From Schistocephalus solidus (Eukaryota > Platyhelminthes > Cestoda > Diphyllobothriidea > Diphyllobothriidae), in NCBI GenBank assembly GCA_017591395.1, contig WEDG01002025.1, forward strand, positions 62,001-126,000: DNA of 64,000 nt. Reading direction: 5' to 3'. The notes beneath the pieces are model-generated. The model made no database searches, had not been told where the DNA came from, and saw only the letters and a program-made list of their open reading frames with translations. Position numbers and translations under genes: made by a program. Below, one piece after another: positions 1-10,009 of the stretch (positions are counted from its first letter, which is position 1; each line of letters opens with the position of its first letter).

Positions 1-73
<73 letters not shown>
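1..73. repeat. (AT)n microsatellite
   Basis: Uninterrupted AT dinucleotides from the window edge, so the full length is unknown. It is the first of ten (AT)n tracts here, most of which abut retroelement ends. Confidence 0.98.
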
Positions 74-75
<2 letters not shown>

Positions 76-147
76 AAGTGGAAAAAGGGCATCCCAAGAA
101 ATAAAGTTGAAGTTGAATACGTTCTATGGGAAATGGAGCTTTATTGT

Positions 148-184
148 GTAAATTTTCAACACCGGTTCTCCGGGTCGTCGTCAG
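148..184 (-). ncRNA. Hammerhead-ribozyme-like motif in a PLE pseudo-LTR (degenerate)
   Basis: On the minus strand the core CTGACGA (184-178) is followed by a GC-rich stem-loop with arms CCGG and CCGG, then GAAA and ATTT. This is the hammerhead order CUGANGA, stem II, GAAA, NUH with position 7 = C, which is tolerated. The two bases between GAAA and the UU would form only an A-U pair for stem III. It lies just downstream, on the same strand, of the PLE coding relic at 190-598, the expected pLTR position. Activity is not established. Confidence 0.4.
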
Positions 185-189
185 ACGCA

Positions 190-598
190 GGCGGGCAGCA
201 AATGTGACCAAAAACAGTTGACATCGTAATCACGCGAAAAAAATCGATACTGGCGTGAACATTGGCACCATTGAGCGGCCGCCGTGTGTATCAGCCTGTC
301 CTGATTGGTTCTCATTTCTTCCATTCCTCCTTGAGATGTCTGTACGCCGCATCCAACTCGATATGTCTGTTGATGCATGACTCATCTGGATGCATCGCCT
401 CGAGGAACTCTCGACCTTTCTTGAAGGGCAAGCGGCGACAATCCGAGTTTTATCCCAAGCGAAGGTGTGCCCGGTGTCTAGAGTATGCATAGCTGTTTGG
501 GACAGATGGTCCCGCCTCTTTACTGCCAACTGATGTTCATAGATGCGTGTAGAGGCGGATTTGCCGGTCTGAGAGTTCTTCAGACGGATTTTCAGCAC
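190..598 (-). mobile_element. Penelope-like element fragment, C-terminal GIY-YIG region
   Basis: The minus-strand frame encodes a peptide with TRIYEHQLAVKRRDHLS, then HTFAWDKTRIVA and an SSRR..Q.SHAS tail. This is the block after the GIY-YIG core in Penelope-like polyproteins and matches the same block at 1461-1721, 16860-17100 and 43600-43890 in this window. Only the C-terminal ~120 residues remain. The fragment abuts the oppositely oriented PLE starting near 603, so the two copies meet head-to-head at their broken ends. It is a non-autonomous relic. Confidence 0.72.
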
Positions 599-602
599 AT
601 CT

Positions 603-1721
603 AGAACGTGTTACAATGGCAAGATGTGCTTAAAACTCTGTCTGCAAAACTATTGTCAATTCGATGGGAAATATTATTAACAGGTTAAGGGCACTCCAAT
701 GGGCTCGCCAATATCGGGTCTCCTCGTGGAACTCGTATTACAACAATTAGAGGAAGATTTAATGCGAACTTTCAAGCCAAAATTGTAGATCCGATATGTA
801 GATGATACCTTTGTTATCATGAAAACCTGTGAGGTTGAGCAGCTGCATCAGAGTCTGAATAATATTTCCCCAGCTATCTAATCCACTCACGAAGAGGCAA
901 CGAAAAATATCCTCCCGTTTCTAGACGTGAGTATTCGAAAACTGGAGAATGGTGACCTTACGACAAGCGTGCACCGCAAAGGCTCAAATGCTGACATCAT
1001 ACTTCACTATTACAGCAACCATCCAGCGAACCACAAAATGAGTTGCGTCCGAACGATTTTTCACCGGGCTTTTCAGTACTGTAGCAGTGACGACCTTCTT
1101 AAGAAGGAGCTTGCTTACTTGTATGACTTATTCCGACTCAATGGATACCCGGTCAGCTTTGTTAAAAACTGTCTCAGACGCCAGAGACAACCACAAAGCG
1201 TCGAGTCTAATGGAGAAACAGTTTCGCGGAAATTCTACTGCCCACCCTACATGCAGGAAATTTCCGATGCGATCGCCAGACAATTAAATCGGTTTGGCAT
1301 CTCCATCGCTCACAAGCCGGCATCCTCCCTGCGCGCAGCACTATCGCGAGTCAAAGACCCCACAGAAAAAGAGCAGCAAACGAATGCAATTTACCGCATT
1401 CCGTGTGCAAATTGCTCTAGCGCTTACGTAGGCCACATGGGTTGACAACTTGGGACCCGCATGAACGAACATAAACTGGCCATCCGCCGACGCAATCCCT
1501 TGTCCCTGGTGTTTGCGCACGCCATGGACTGTGACCACCGCTTCAATTGGGACGCAACCGAAGTGGTCGCCATGGCTAACACCAAGCAGGCACGAGAATT
1601 CCTCGAAGCTTGGCACTCCAACACAAACAGCATCAACTGCCATGTCGATCTGGACTCTCAATACGAAGGCCTGCGGGCCCAGCTCACTGACTTGCGCCCA
1701 CAACCTAACCACAGCCGCTAA
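603..1721 (+). mobile_element. Penelope-like element, RT to GIY-YIG, decayed
   Basis: One frame can be followed from about 603 to 1721, with in-frame stops at 678, 786, 879 and 1443. It starts inside the reverse transcriptase: LKLCLQNYCQFDGKYY, then VKGTPMGSPISGLLVE (the PLE GxPMGSP block), then RYVDDTFVI, the catalytic YVDD box, then ILPFLDVSI. After a linker it reaches the endonuclease (IYRIPCANCSSAYVGHMG, then LGTRMNEHKLAIRRRN), the GIY-YIG signature region with the downstream R..EH residues. The N-terminal third is missing. PLEs copy themselves by target-primed reverse transcription using these two activities. With four stops it cannot encode a working protein. Confidence 0.85.
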
Positions 1722-2051
1722 TATTTTCTGGACCATGTTGAATCTCACTGTCTAGCCACCCCCTCCCCTGACATGGCGAACAACAGTTGAAACTATGAAC
1801 ACCTCCAACCTCGGTGCAATTACCTGTCCCCATCCCGCATCGAAGACCATTAAGTTTACCATCTGCAGAGGCATTTAGTTGTTATCCCCCTTGGCCTTCG
1901 ACACAGGGAGCCCTAACAGCCCCCCCCCCACTAACCGGCTCCAATCCAATTATGTGGCCATTTCTTACACCCCAGTTGGTTGTCTGCCCTTGTCTGTCCT
2001 GTGGCACAAGCTGGTATTCTGACCATTTCATGTCTACTCTGTTCATTTCGT

Positions 2052-2086
2052 CTGACGACGGGTTGGTGTGACCAACTTGAAAATTC
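2052..2086 (+). ncRNA. Hammerhead-ribozyme-like motif downstream of a PLE
   Basis: CTGACGA (2052-2058) is followed by a 7 bp stem (2060-2066 with 2072-2078, two G-U pairs) with a 5 nt loop, then GAAA (2079-2082) and ATTC. The cleavage site would follow C2086. Stem III is reduced to one potential A-U pair (2083-2084). It lies ~330 bp downstream of, and in the same sense as, the PLE coding relic ending at 1721, the expected 3' pLTR position. An extra C between the core and stem II departs from the canonical fold. Confidence 0.45.
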
Positions 2087-2161
2087 ACGAGTAAAACTCG
2101 ATTTTTCCGACTATCTTTCTTTCTTCATTATCATCTCGGAATGCATACTACCTCAGTTATT

Positions 2162-2163
<2 letters not shown>

Positions 2164-2219
<56 letters not shown>
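2164..2219. repeat. (AT)n microsatellite
   Basis: Pure AT run abutting the left end of the rearranged satellite unit at 2220-2363. Confidence 0.97.
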
Positions 2220-2223
<4 letters not shown>

Positions 2224-2361
2224 AAGACGTTATACCATACTTCCGACATAGATACTAGCTAAAAGCCCAGACACGTGAAATTTCGGGTCTGACCCTAAAA
2301 AGTCATGTCCGAATCACCTGACTCCATGTCCTGCACTTAATAATTTGAGAAATTATTTACC

Positions 2362-2363
<2 letters not shown>
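2220..2363. repeat. Half-inverted copy of the ~354 bp satellite unit
   Basis: Positions 2220-2278 match the start of the unit tandemly repeated at 44143-45391 (GGCAAAGACGTTATACC through GACACGTG). From 2278 the sequence is the reverse complement of that unit's later part (AAATTTCGGGTCTGACCC through AATAATTT). The two halves are thus joined in opposite orientation. Both outer ends run directly into (AT)n. Confidence 0.85.

Positions 2364-2412
<49 letters not shown>
2364..2412. repeat. (AT)n microsatellite
   Basis: AT run between the half-inverted satellite unit and the palindrome at 2414-2630. Confidence 0.97.
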
Positions 2413-2413
<1 letters not shown>

Positions 2414-2416
<3 letters not shown>

Positions 2417-2630
2417 ACCGGTGTTTTATTCATAACCTAGAAGATAAGTTGCGGGAATTGTGAACCATTAAAAGTGTGATTTACTCATGGAATTTACACT
2501 TTCAGGGAATGGTATATATATGTATATTTACCATTACCTAAAAAGTGTAAATTCCATGAGTAAATCACACTTTTAATGGTTCACAATTCCCGCATCTTTT
2601 CTTCTAGGTTATGAATAAAACACCGGTTAA
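2414..2630. repeat. ~217 bp palindrome (foldback element)
   Basis: The left arm starts TTAACCGGTGTTTTATTC and the right arm ends with its reverse complement. The arms are about 100 bp and nearly identical; the right arm has small indels. A short AT-rich centre sits near 2513-2527. The left side abuts (AT)n. It encodes nothing visible and could extrude as a cruciform or be a foldback/MITE-like element. Confidence 0.9.
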
Positions 2631-5480
2631 ATGTACATTCGAGAGTGAAACCCCAAGAAAAAGACTCGAAAACCACTGATCTCACCTGCAGTCGTGTCAT
2701 TAGAAAGCGCAATTTGAATACTAGGATTTCTGAACCGCTCCTGCTTGCAAGTCTATTTTAAAACGAATATCTGGTCAAATCAACCGGCAGAAGCATGGAG
2801 CCTGACACGAGACGTGATTGCGTGTGAGGCGCCTGATCACGCGCCGTTTGGCCTCAAGTCAGCTGAGACCGACACCAGCCCCGATTGGTTGATGCACGTG
2901 TCACAGTCTGTCACGTGATCAGCGGGCGTGCGAACGTGGGCAGAAAATTTACGACAACCGCTGCATTGCCGTCCGCGTGCTAACGCGCCTCATTCCGGAT
3001 CATCGAACGCATACAGCTTTCGGAGATGTTTTTTAAGAGTCTTCGGAGTTTCTATAGGGATGCTGGTTTAGTTGAGTGCCATGGGAGGAGGTGGATTTCG
3101 GGCTAACTCCGTAGTCCCCAAGAGCCTTTTTAAAGGTTACTGAGCGACCGAACCTGTAATTTAATCCGGTAAAAATTCAAATATTTGACTATAGACCTGT
3201 AGGGGGAATTATATGCAGCCGCCGTAACTTTCCTTCAAATGCAATCCTAAAACCTGTCTTGTATAACAGGAACAAAAAGATGTCGAAATAGGCAACCTTA
3301 CAAAGTCACATTTTACTGTTGTCACACGCTCTTTTCTGGAAATTCTGAAATTAGCTTTGATGAGGGATATTGTAACATCGATTATCTTGTAGTGCAGCTC
3401 CTGGATATGTCAAGCACACCCAGATACTCGATTTCAAATGCACTTCTTTTCAACCGGTTGCAAAAAGCACACTCGGTGAGAAATTAAAACCTATGAGGTA
3501 GGCTCTTTTACCCCTGAGTTTCGAAGCCCTTATAAACCTGAGTATATATTGTGGCAAACGTGCATAAAATGTATCCGTTCTTGCACTGAGTTGGAAGACG
3601 ATAATGTATTCTTCACACTTTTTACTCAAAGGAATTGCATTAGTAGGTTTAAAGAAGTTAGTTATGTGAGATTTTTAAGACATTGCAATGTCCATTCAAG
3701 TAGCATTGCATCTATCCGTTTATTAATGCTTTTTACGAAGCATATAACATATTCACCATTAATTGCAAAATGTTATGAGCACTGCCTGACGATTTCTTAA
3801 AAGTGTATAGAAATGCATGGTTTTTCTAACACGGCAAATTTACAGCTTGTAGTTTGTAAACCATGAAGGCGAGTGTAACAGCAGATCGGGTTCAAAATTA
3901 AACTGAAGCGGAAAACAAGTTTTTAAAACCGAAAGAGATCCTTTATTCAAGTATGAAACACGAAGATGACGTACTTTCCTATCAAAGAACCACATGGAAG
4001 AACACTTTCGCGCATGTTTCTACAAACTACTGCGTAAATGATAAGTCTCAATTTCTATACATTGGGCACGTTGATTTCCTGCTTATATGTGTAATCATTT
4101 GATATACTGATATTTTTGCTTTCTTGAGGTATTTGTGAAAGGAACTTTGTGAAGTCATACACCCTCGTGCAGTTTAGATCGATAGACATTTTTATTTGAG
4201 TACCTGGAAGGGCACTGTCATTAGATCTGTGCCATCCTTCCTTTCCTTTTACGAAAGTTACCACCCTTTCTTTCATGATTTTATCAAACGGTCCTCCTGA
4301 TCGCGGTCCTTTAAACTTCTGTTTCCGGTATTGAAGTGTATTCCTAGCCGGTTGTGCAGGATTGAAACGCTGTTGAAAATGTTTGCAGACTTTAGCAAAA
4401 CTCTGGTACACTACCGCATGGCCAACTATAAGCACTTTTATGGCAATCGAAAATTCCCTATCAAAAGCTTCTTCAGTCATATCGTAATAATGACAAATTA
4501 TGTATCTACAAATAAAAAGTACAATAAAGAACATTAATGTGAAATACAGATAATCAAATAGTGAATTAAATCCAATATGTTAACTGATTATACATATAAA
4601 TAAGTGAAATTGACCTGCCAAGATATAGAGACGGTAACTTATTAATCGCGCGATATATTTGAATTTATAAGGGCAGCAAAACTCAATGGGAAAATTCATA
4701 CTTCCTTAGTAGCCCTTTTTCAAGAGCGCAGTTTTCGCAGGCAGTTGGAAAGAAGCTCATTCAAACGCTATCAGCCTGACGTGACGGAAATATCTTGGAA
4801 TTGTGTTGCGCGACAATTAATAGTAAAACCTGACTTAAAAAATCTTTCCTAACCGAAAACGAATTTTAGAAATTCTATCAACTGTTCATGAGCTGGACTT
4901 GACGACTCGCTAAATGCGCGAATTTTGTGATCGAAAATTCCAACTATTTGGGTGTTTGGTATGAACATTGACCTTGATAGTTTGAAAGGCCCAGTTCGTC
5001 ATATCTAAAAAATGAATTAAAACAGTCTTTTCTTAACGTTAGGGTTCCAACTCCATCGTGCTTTTCGATAACCTTCTAGGGAGGTTAGGGAAAACTGTGC
5101 GCATCTAGGTCATTCAACAGCTACATTTTACTCTCACCTATTCGCGGATTTTTTTCGCTGAGCATAGCTGAAATATGCGTTAATTATTTTCATTTATTTT
5201 TGTGACTGAATGCATTTTTATGATAAAAATGATTTACTAATTTTAAAATATTAATATAAACACAGCAAAATATAAATAAATGTGCGTGCCTGAATATAGG
5301 GCAACTTAATTTTCTCTTTGGGTAAGAGCAACAGGTAGAGGTGTTTCCAGGGGAAGCTATAAGCCATATATTTCTAAGGGTAAGGGACGATAACTTTGAA
5401 ATACTACTAGTGTTTTAGGATTACATTTAAAGAGATATTATGTGTTTGGAAATTAAAGTAGGCAGTTATAAACGATTTTA
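2631..5480. other. Mostly unique, AT-rich DNA without a convincing gene
   Basis: A GC-richer patch at ~2790-3000 has several CACGTG/ACGTG-like words; the rest is AT-rich with frequent stops. Short reading frames (e.g. 3549-3800 +) show no recognisable domain. Confidence 0.5.
4055..4534 (-). pseudogene. Unrecognised 159-codon frame, possibly a decayed transposase N-terminus
   Basis: The middle of the predicted peptide, FAKVCKHFQQRFNPAQPAR followed by GPRSGGPFDK, loosely resembles the helix-turn-helix and PRSGRP linker at the start of mariner-type transposases. No catalytic residues, second helix-turn-helix or terminal inverted repeats are visible. The frame may be accidental. The resemblance is by eye only. 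Confidence 0.2.
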
Positions 5481-5563
5481 GAGGGTCTCAAGTATTCGTG
5501 AATTTCAGTTATTCGCGGATAGCTCTGGTTCCTAACCTCCACGAATACCGGGGGTTGACGGTA
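5481..5563 (-). repeat. pogo/Tigger-like terminal inverted repeat, single end
   Basis: On the minus strand this reads CGTCAACCCCCGGTATTCG, then GGTTAGGAACCAGAG, then CCGCGAATAACTGAAATTC. The order (GTCAACCC, CGGTATYCGTGG, GGTTCCAG-like, CCGCGGATA-like) resembles Tigger/pogo termini. A related phrase, ATTCGCGGATTTTTTTC, occurs near 5142, but no matching opposite end is found, so this would be a truncated non-autonomous copy. Confidence 0.4.
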
Positions 5564-6256
5564 GACGCACGATCTCCTGGAGAGTGACACTCATGCGCTG
5601 GAGACAGGCCCCAAAGCCTATGCTTTGCAGCATTTCTACGCTTTTTCAGCAAACTAGCTGAGTTCGCATTTTAACGTTTGTAGTGCTAAACCCGAGTCCT
5701 GGAGGATTGCTGATGGGCGTGGCCTAATGTTACCGCATTTAGGTTAAGCGTTTGTCAAGTTGCAGGTGCTGGTGCGACTTTATTCAAAAACAATTGAAGT
5801 GGTCCCTGCTAGAAATTGAGTCTCATCGACCCTGTCACAGATACACTGTTGTCTAATTCCGCTTAAGTCTGACAAGAGCTCTCTATCACCGGCCCATATC
5901 TGTCGTCTCACTTGATTGGTGAATAATCTCCGCGTCAGTGTTTGGACGTACGCTGATAGAACGGACCAATAAGCGTTTGACCAGAGTGAATTTAACGCTT
6001 ACTGGTGCATCCGATAGGCTGCATTCTTATTGGTCGAATAGACCCTGTCGCTGGTGCTTCTGCCAATGTCCTGACAAGGGGAAATGCCTACGGTCACGTA
6101 GACAACAACAAATGGCACTGGTGAAAGCGGATTCTTCCTGTTACTCCAGCGAGGGTTACGGTATGTAACCTGGGCGTCCGTGCTTCGTCTCTGCTGATGC
6201 TGCCGTTGTCGTAGCCGAGAGGCAAGGGCCAAAACTCTACCTATACAGTATTATCA

Positions 6257-8176
6257 ATGCGAAAACCGGAGTCTCAATCTCGCGGTGAAGTGGTCACCCA
6301 CCGTTCTCCATTTACTCGCTTTTTCGCTTCGCTCTGGGCCCGAATCCGGTTCCTTTTCACTGCTGCTATTTCGGAAGCCTGTGATTGCTCAAACCACCCC
6401 AAAAATAATGCACGTTCTCGCTCGCCATCCAATGTGTCTTTCACGAAAGACGGTGACGTCGTTGACGCGAAGGTAATCGCAGCTACAAATATCCCGGAGA
6501 ACGAACCTTTGATCAACTCCTGTAACAGTCCCCATGACTCCATGCCTGCGGAGTCTCTCCGCAGGGAATATCGAACAAATGAAGCTGTTGCAGATACTCC
6601 TTTGGATAACCTCTCTCTAGGCGAGGCAGACTGCCCTGACACTGTCGTTTGCTCCCCTCAAAGCCACCTTGTTCACAGCGAGCATCTTCTGCCCGACCGC
6701 CGGGAAGTACTCGTTGTCGGGGAGGTGAGAAAAGTCATCACTTTGCCAGTACAAAGTGAAGCGCCCTCGGAATACACAGAAGTAATCTTTAGGGAAGAGC
6801 ATCGACCAGAGAGCGTCTGCCACGCTACCGTCGGTATAGACGAAGGAGACAGTAATCCGCACGTAGTTCCTGTCACACTGATGAGTGTACTCCATCAACA
6901 GCTCAAGAATGGTGAGATTTCGGTAGAGGAGCATCAGGAGATCACAGAGTCCATTGTGCAATCCACAATCCCACGTAACCTCTCCGACAGTCAAGAGACA
7001 CGCAAACCAATCGGTGTTAGCCGTCTCTACGCCTGGCAGCCGCCTCCACTCGAAATAAACACAGCTGAGGAACAGGACGTAATGGAACGTTCAAGTGAGT
7101 TTGTGGATGAATTAATTTCCGTATCTCTCGATGCCGTAAACAAACCGACCACTGAGGCCAGTCCGAAGCATGCTACTATCGTACCTCCCACAGGAGAGGA
7201 GTCTAAGATGCTTGCTGAGGAAGCGCAGTTGGACGACGAAGTTTTCGAGCGGAGGGCTGATGAGGCCGATGATGAGGGGGACGAGGAGGAGGAGGAGGAA
7301 GAAGAAGAGGAGGACAACTCGGAGGCGTGCAGGTTTAGGACTCTGCGAGATGTTGAGAAGCTGCTTCACTCGACACCCCTATCGTCTAGTGCTCCTGCCA
7401 CGACTGTTGAAGTGAACCTATCCGAGACGGATGAGACTGCCGACATTCTACCGCCACCCCCGGCTTCACCCGACTATGATGGCATCTTCAGGTATTATAT
7501 GGACGTGCCGATAACTGATTTAAACCAGTTGCGCACCAAACGAAGCAGTTCTCTGAAGTCAGAGCACTCTCCGCTGAGCACTCCGTGCAGAAAGATTGTC
7601 CGTTTCGCTGACGCTCTAGGTCTCGACCTGGCTACTGTCCGTCAGGTCCTTGACCAGGAGAATCCACCGAAGATACCTGCCTCAGCAACCCTGGATTTGA
7701 ATCTGGACCTCGACAGATCGCTCAGCTCCCAGGGTGCGAAACAGTTTCAACTCTGTTTCGCCCAACCGAGCGCCTCCAACAACTTCCTTAATCGAGTCCT
7801 CCGGAATAATGTGGTGTTGGAGGGCGCGCGTGTCGATTCCTCGCGAGGTCTCCTTACGGGCACTATCCGGGTGAAGAGCCTCGGTTTTGAGAAGCACGTC
7901 TCCGTGAGGATAACCTACAATGACTGGGCCACCTTCTGTGACCTACCAACCAATTACGTGCAGGATTCCCACGACGGTGTTACCGATCGGTTTTCCTTCT
8001 GTGCAATCTTCCCCTCCACCGTGGTTGCCAATGAGAAAGTCCAATTTGCCATCCGCTACGAAACTCACACGGGCGAAGTATTTTGGGACAACAATCTCGG
8101 TGAGAACTACATTATCGTCTGCCACGCCAAGGCCACAGACATGGCAGGCGACGGTTCGTGGGTGCATTTCCTTTAA
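6257..8176 (+). CDS. PPP1R3: Protein phosphatase 1 regulatory subunit 3-like (glycogen-targeting) protein
   Basis: A 639-residue single-exon frame. An in-frame stop at 6212 makes the ATG at 6257 the first Met. Residues ~20-40 are hydrophobic and basic (FTRFFASLWARIRFLFTAA), a possible membrane-association segment. The long middle is disordered-looking, with an acidic Glu run near residues 340-354. At 445-452 the sequence RKIVRFAD carries the RVxF-type PP1c docking motif, followed by ALGLDLATVRQV, the usual extension in this family. Residues ~497-624 form a CBM21 carbohydrate-binding domain, including VRITYNDW, DGVTDRFSF and the glycogen-contact block WDNNLGENY at 610-618. Family members bring PP1 to glycogen to activate glycogen synthase and restrain phosphorylase. 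No introns or paralogues are seen nearby. Extra 5' non-coding exons cannot be excluded. Family assignment is firm; the exact orthologue is not. Confidence 0.93.
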   Translation: MRKPESQSRGEVVTHRSPFTRFFASLWARIRFLFTAAISEACDCSNHPKNNARSRSPSNVSFTKDGDVVDAKVIAATNIPENEPLINSCNSPHDSMPAESLRREYRTNEAVADTPLDNLSLGEADCPDTVVCSPQSHLVHSEHLLPDRREVLVVGEVRKVITLPVQSEAPSEYTEVIFREEHRPESVCHATVGIDEGDSNPHVVPVTLMSVLHQQLKNGEISVEEHQEITESIVQSTIPRNLSDSQETRKPIGVSRLYAWQPPPLEINTAEEQDVMERSSEFVDELISVSLDAVNKPTTEASPKHATIVPPTGEESKMLAEEAQLDDEVFERRADEADDEGDEEEEEEEEEEDNSEACRFRTLRDVEKLLHSTPLSSSAPATTVEVNLSETDETADILPPPPASPDYDGIFRYYMDVPITDLNQLRTKRSSSLKSEHSPLSTPCRKIVRFADALGLDLATVRQVLDQENPPKIPASATLDLNLDLDRSLSSQGAKQFQLCFAQPSASNNFLNRVLRNNVVLEGARVDSSRGLLTGTIRVKSLGFEKHVSVRITYNDWATFCDLPTNYVQDSHDGVTDRFSFCAIFPSTVVANEKVQFAIRYETHTGEVFWDNNLGENYIIVCHAKATDMAGDGSWVHFL

Positions 8177-9725
8177 GTCAAAAAGCAAACAACACATATA
8201 TAGTGTTTTTGTGCCGCTGCAGTCGCACCTGCTCCTCCTATCCACCGTAAACCTACATATGTATCTACTTTAACCTCATCATCCCGACATCCGGCCAGTG
8301 CAGATCTTGCCCTCTCCTAATCGATCCAAACTGAGTCTAAACGCCGCCAGGAGCCAATATTGGCACCATCTTTCTTCCCCGGGCGTTTCGAGAACCTTTC
8401 AACGCACCACAAACACAGATATGAGCACCCTCTCCCTAGATGCCCCGTCGTGACAGACGTCCTCCCCCCCCCTCCTACTACCGTCCTAATTCACTCCCCC
8501 TGATAGGGACTTAGCCGCTTACCAGACACTATTGCTACTGTCTCGCGTTCGCTTCAACGTCAGGGACCTGTCCTTGTAGATTTTCCCTCCTGGGATTATG
8601 TACCCGCTTCCGCATCAGATTTGTAAATCAAATTAATAGAGCACGACTCCACGGCCAACAGCTGCTCTCACGTCAAACTCTTCTCTGTCTCTCTATCTCC
8701 CACAGGGTTGGGGTTGTGGAAGGCTACTTACTGCCTTCTAGGAACTGTTTCAGTTTGCGGACGGCCAGAGAACAGTCGGAGATCACGCCGCATCGGTTTG
8801 TGGCGTGGCCTTGATAGCGGCAGGTAGGACTGAGCGGCTTGCACTGGCTGCAAAATAGTCGACTAAGAGCATTTGGAAGGTTCGCCTCCCCACACTCCAG
8901 TTGATCAGTTCCAGCAGGCAGAACCCCGACTACTACAGGCAGTCTGGTGAGATGAGTCCTCTTTTGTGCCGAAACAATGTCCGAAATTGCTAAATCTTCT
9001 TTCGGATAGATGAAGCTAACTTTGAGAACATCACAGGGAGTAGAATCTTGAGTTACATAGTGCAAGACATCACGGTACCCTCGAACGAATGCATCAGTGG
9101 CGTGTCTATTTTCATGCGAAGCTTAGCCACTGCATATATGGGCTATCATGGTTCTATAAATGATACACAAGTTTTAGATTATTTACATTAATTTAACAGA
9201 AAACTAGATCCTCTTAAATCTTCTGCTTGATAATATAGATTAATTTGATGCTATGAACTATTTGTCATTAATCCATACTGTGAAGCATAACGTGCTTTAT
9301 CTTAGGATTTCTTGACTAAACATGATATGCATTTCACTTAAAATCGATTTCACGCTCCAGCGCTCGTAAGCCAGCGAGATGGGCCTTAAGGGAGTCGCAC
9401 ACTAAGTCGACAGCACTAACGAACCCATAGATACTAAACCACATGAAATCGTATGCGGAAGCTTCACAGAGGCTCCCTAATGCAGCGTTTTATTAACCGA
9501 AATAAATCCATCTTTTAAGTAAAACACATTGAGACGTGATTTTATACAACAGCGATCCAGGAAGTGGCCCTTCGGCGAATTCTTTCGAAGTTCAATGAGC
9601 CGCATAGGATAAGTTTAGAAATCTATCAGCAAAAAATACACAATAATTAGCCACGGCTTTACTTAGGGACTTGTACGGCTCCGTAAACCGGACTAGGGAA
9701 CAGGAACTCCCCGCGATCCAGGGGT
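8177..9725. other. 3' flank of the PP1 subunit gene and unique DNA
   Basis: A pyrimidine-rich stretch follows the stop to ~8720, plausibly including the 3' UTR, though no clear AATAAA was found near the stop. A 113-codon minus-strand frame at 8724-9065 has several cysteines but no recognised domain. The rest is AT-rich with nothing identifiable. Confidence 0.45.
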
Positions 9726-9729
9726 TTTT

Positions 9730-9890
9730 ACACCGAGTTACAGGGTTAGGATAGAGTTAGATTAAGTTCAGAGTTAAGGTTAGCGCCAAGTTAATTTTGA
9801 GTTAAGGTTAGGGTTTATGGTAGGGTTAGGGTTAGCATTAGGGCTATGGTTTAGGTTCATCTTAAGGCTGATGTTGGGGTTAGGACACGG
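9730..9890 (+). repeat. Degenerate TTAGGG/GGTTA-like interspersed repeat
   Basis: Many imperfect GGTTAGGGTT/GAGTTAAGGTTA words, ending GGTTAGGACACGGGA. The same ending occurs in the related block at 11705-11815, which argues for a dispersed minisatellite family rather than a broken telomere. Confidence 0.75.
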
Positions 9891-10009
9891 GACTCTGCAA
9901 CCTTCCTGGAATTATGCACAGAGCCACCTTTATTACGTTGGCGGGTCGATCCTACTCCTGTGTCCTGGTTAGGGGTCATATAAGTAATTCTCACTACGAG
10001 TTTTCTTCC

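Noticed and set aside
7027..7317. Minus-strand poly-Ser frame
   Set aside because: Antisense shadow of the Glu-rich tract of the PP1 subunit gene.
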